From Crocinitomicaceae bacterium (GTDB lineage: Bacteria; Bacteroidota; Bacteroidia; Flavobacteriales_D; Crocinitomicaceae): 7,567 nt of DNA. The first letter of the stretch is position 1; each line of letters opens with the position of its first letter. The translations under genes and the position numbers were made by a program. Shown here in pieces: positions 6,568 through 7,567 of the stretch. The stretch covers positions 1 to 7,567 of the forward strand of contig WTIB01000022.1 in the NCBI GenBank assembly GCA_011522905.1. Reading direction: 5' to 3'. Below the pieces are notes generated by a model. The model was not told where the DNA came from. It saw nothing but the letters and a program-made list of their open reading frames with translations, and did not search any database.

Positions 6568-7567
6568 ATGAAGATTTTTGTTTTATCTATTTTTTTGATT
6601 CTTTCTATTTTTTCATATGCTCAATATGATTGGGATTCTAATGAAACGCCATCATATCCTGAGCTCATTGAGATATTGAGGAATATTTCTGATTCCTCGG
6701 ATTTAATTAATATGTATGCGATGGGTTCTTCTGATTATGGTTTACCCATTTATCTATGTTTAATCAACGGGGGAGAGGATTCTCTTATCGCATTTAGGAG
6801 AGCGAGAAATGAGACTACAATCCTTTTCAATAATGGGATTCACCCGGGCGAGCCCGATGGTATTAATGCAATGATTATTTGGTTGAAAGAAGTTTCCAGG
6901 AATCCAGAATCGTTGGTTGACATGCCAATTATAGGATTTATACCTGCATACAATATTGGTGGGATGATGAACCGATCAGGCTTCAGTAGAGCCAATCAAA
7001 ATGGTCCATTGGAGTATGGATTTAGAGGTAATGCACAAAACTTGGATTTGAATCGGGATTTTATAAAAATGGATTCAAAAAATGCTTTCACCTTTACCAA
7101 GATTTTTCATGCGCTAGATCCCGATATTTTCGTGGATAATCATGTTTCGAACGGTGCTGATTATCAATATACCTTAACCTATATCTCGGGACTTCGAAAT
7201 CGTATGGCGCCAAGTATAGCAAAAATTACTCATGAGAGTTTATTGCCAAAACTGGGGAAAGCTGTATTGAATAATTATTCTTTCGACCTTTTTCCGTACG
7301 TTAATTTAGTCGGAAAAACACCAGATCGAGGAATAAGCTCTTTTAACGATCTTCCACGGTACTCCATGGGTTATACAGGTCTATTTCAGTGTATTTCTTT
7401 TACAGTTGAAACGCATATGCTAAAGTCATTTCCTCAACGCGTCAGAGCTACCTATGCTTTTATGGATGAGATTATAAAATGGACTGGAACGCATAAAGAG
7501 CTTATTGAAGATTCGAGGTTAAAGGCAAAAGCTTATGCAAGATCAAAATCATTTCTTTTGATGAATT
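6568..7567 (+). CDS. Secreted M14-family zinc carboxypeptidase, 3' end missing
   Basis: The frame is open from ATG 6568 to the right edge: 333 residues visible, no stop. Residues 1-18 form a signal peptide (Ile/Phe/Leu-rich, YAQ cleavage site). The peptidase M14 pattern follows: zinc ligands His92 and Glu95 in NGIHPGEPDG, substrate-binding Asn162-Arg163 in NLDLNRDF, third zinc ligand His192 in FVDNHVSNGADYQY, and the general-base candidate Glu281 in FTVETH. Family members remove C-terminal residues from peptides or peptidoglycan stems; the HPGE/DLNRD type is common in Bacteroidota exported peptidases, substrate unknown. It starts 15 bp after the stop of the PETase-like hydrolase on the same strand, so the two are likely co-transcribed secreted enzymes. 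Whether it carries a T9SS tail like its neighbour cannot be seen because the C terminus lies outside. No frameshift or missing catalytic residue is apparent. Confidence 0.88.
   Translation, partial: MKIFVLSIFLILSIFSYAQYDWDSNETPSYPELIEILRNISDSSDLINMYAMGSSDYGLPIYLCLINGGEDSLIAFRRARNETTILFNNGIHPGEPDGINAMIIWLKEVSRNPESLVDMPIIGFIPAYNIGGMMNRSGFSRANQNGPLEYGFRGNAQNLDLNRDFIKMDSKNAFTFTKIFHALDPDIFVDNHVSNGADYQYTLTYISGLRNRMAPSIAKITHESLLPKLGKAVLNNYSFDLFPYVNLVGKTPDRGISSFNDLPRYSMGYTGLFQCISFTVETHMLKSFPQRVRATYAFMDEIIKWTGTHKELIEDSRLKAKAYARSKSFLLMN

Noticed and set aside
6843..6856. GC-rich palindrome-like CGGGC-GA-GCCCG
   Set aside because: It falls on the codons for the conserved M14 zinc motif HPGEPDG and is explained by coding constraint.

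Overview
The window reads as chromosomal DNA of a Bacteroidota bacterium, most likely Flavobacteriia. The evidence is AT-rich coding sequence, almost no Shine-Dalgarno motifs, a Bacteroidota-type promoter (TTG / TAnnTTTG), a PorT-like outer-membrane barrel of the type IX secretion system (T9SS) beside ubiE, and a secreted enzyme with a T9SS type A C-terminal sorting domain. Genus cannot be fixed from sequence alone.

Left part (1-5324, all minus strand): read in the direction of transcription, the order is trmD (tRNA m1G37 methyltransferase), then after 72 bp a tight run of five genes: a class I PLP aminotransferase (aspC-like), a PfkB kinase of the heptose-7-phosphate kinase type (rfaE1/hldE domain I), ubiE/menG (menaquinone methyltransferase), a PorT-like T9SS protein, and a COG2509-type FAD-dependent dehydrogenase cut off by the left edge. 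Spacings in the run are 0, 20, 36 and -1 bp, so it looks like one operon. A good candidate promoter lies just upstream of the aminotransferase. These are mainly housekeeping and envelope functions.

Right part (5452-7567, plus strand, divergent from trmD across about 127 bp): two secreted hydrolases 15 bp apart. The first is an alpha/beta-hydrolase with the polyesterase/cutinase/PETase-type active site (oxyanion Tyr, GWSMGGGG nucleophile elbow, downstream Pro-Trp, GEND acid, Gly-Gly-His), a signal peptide and a T9SS sorting domain. The second is an M14 zinc carboxypeptidase with a signal peptide, cut off by the right edge.

The most interesting item is the PETase-like esterase routed through T9SS. 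It retains the core active-site signature of plastic- and cutin-degrading enzymes but differs in its cysteines and in the residue after the catalytic His. I see no CRISPR array, mobile element, RNA gene or defence system.
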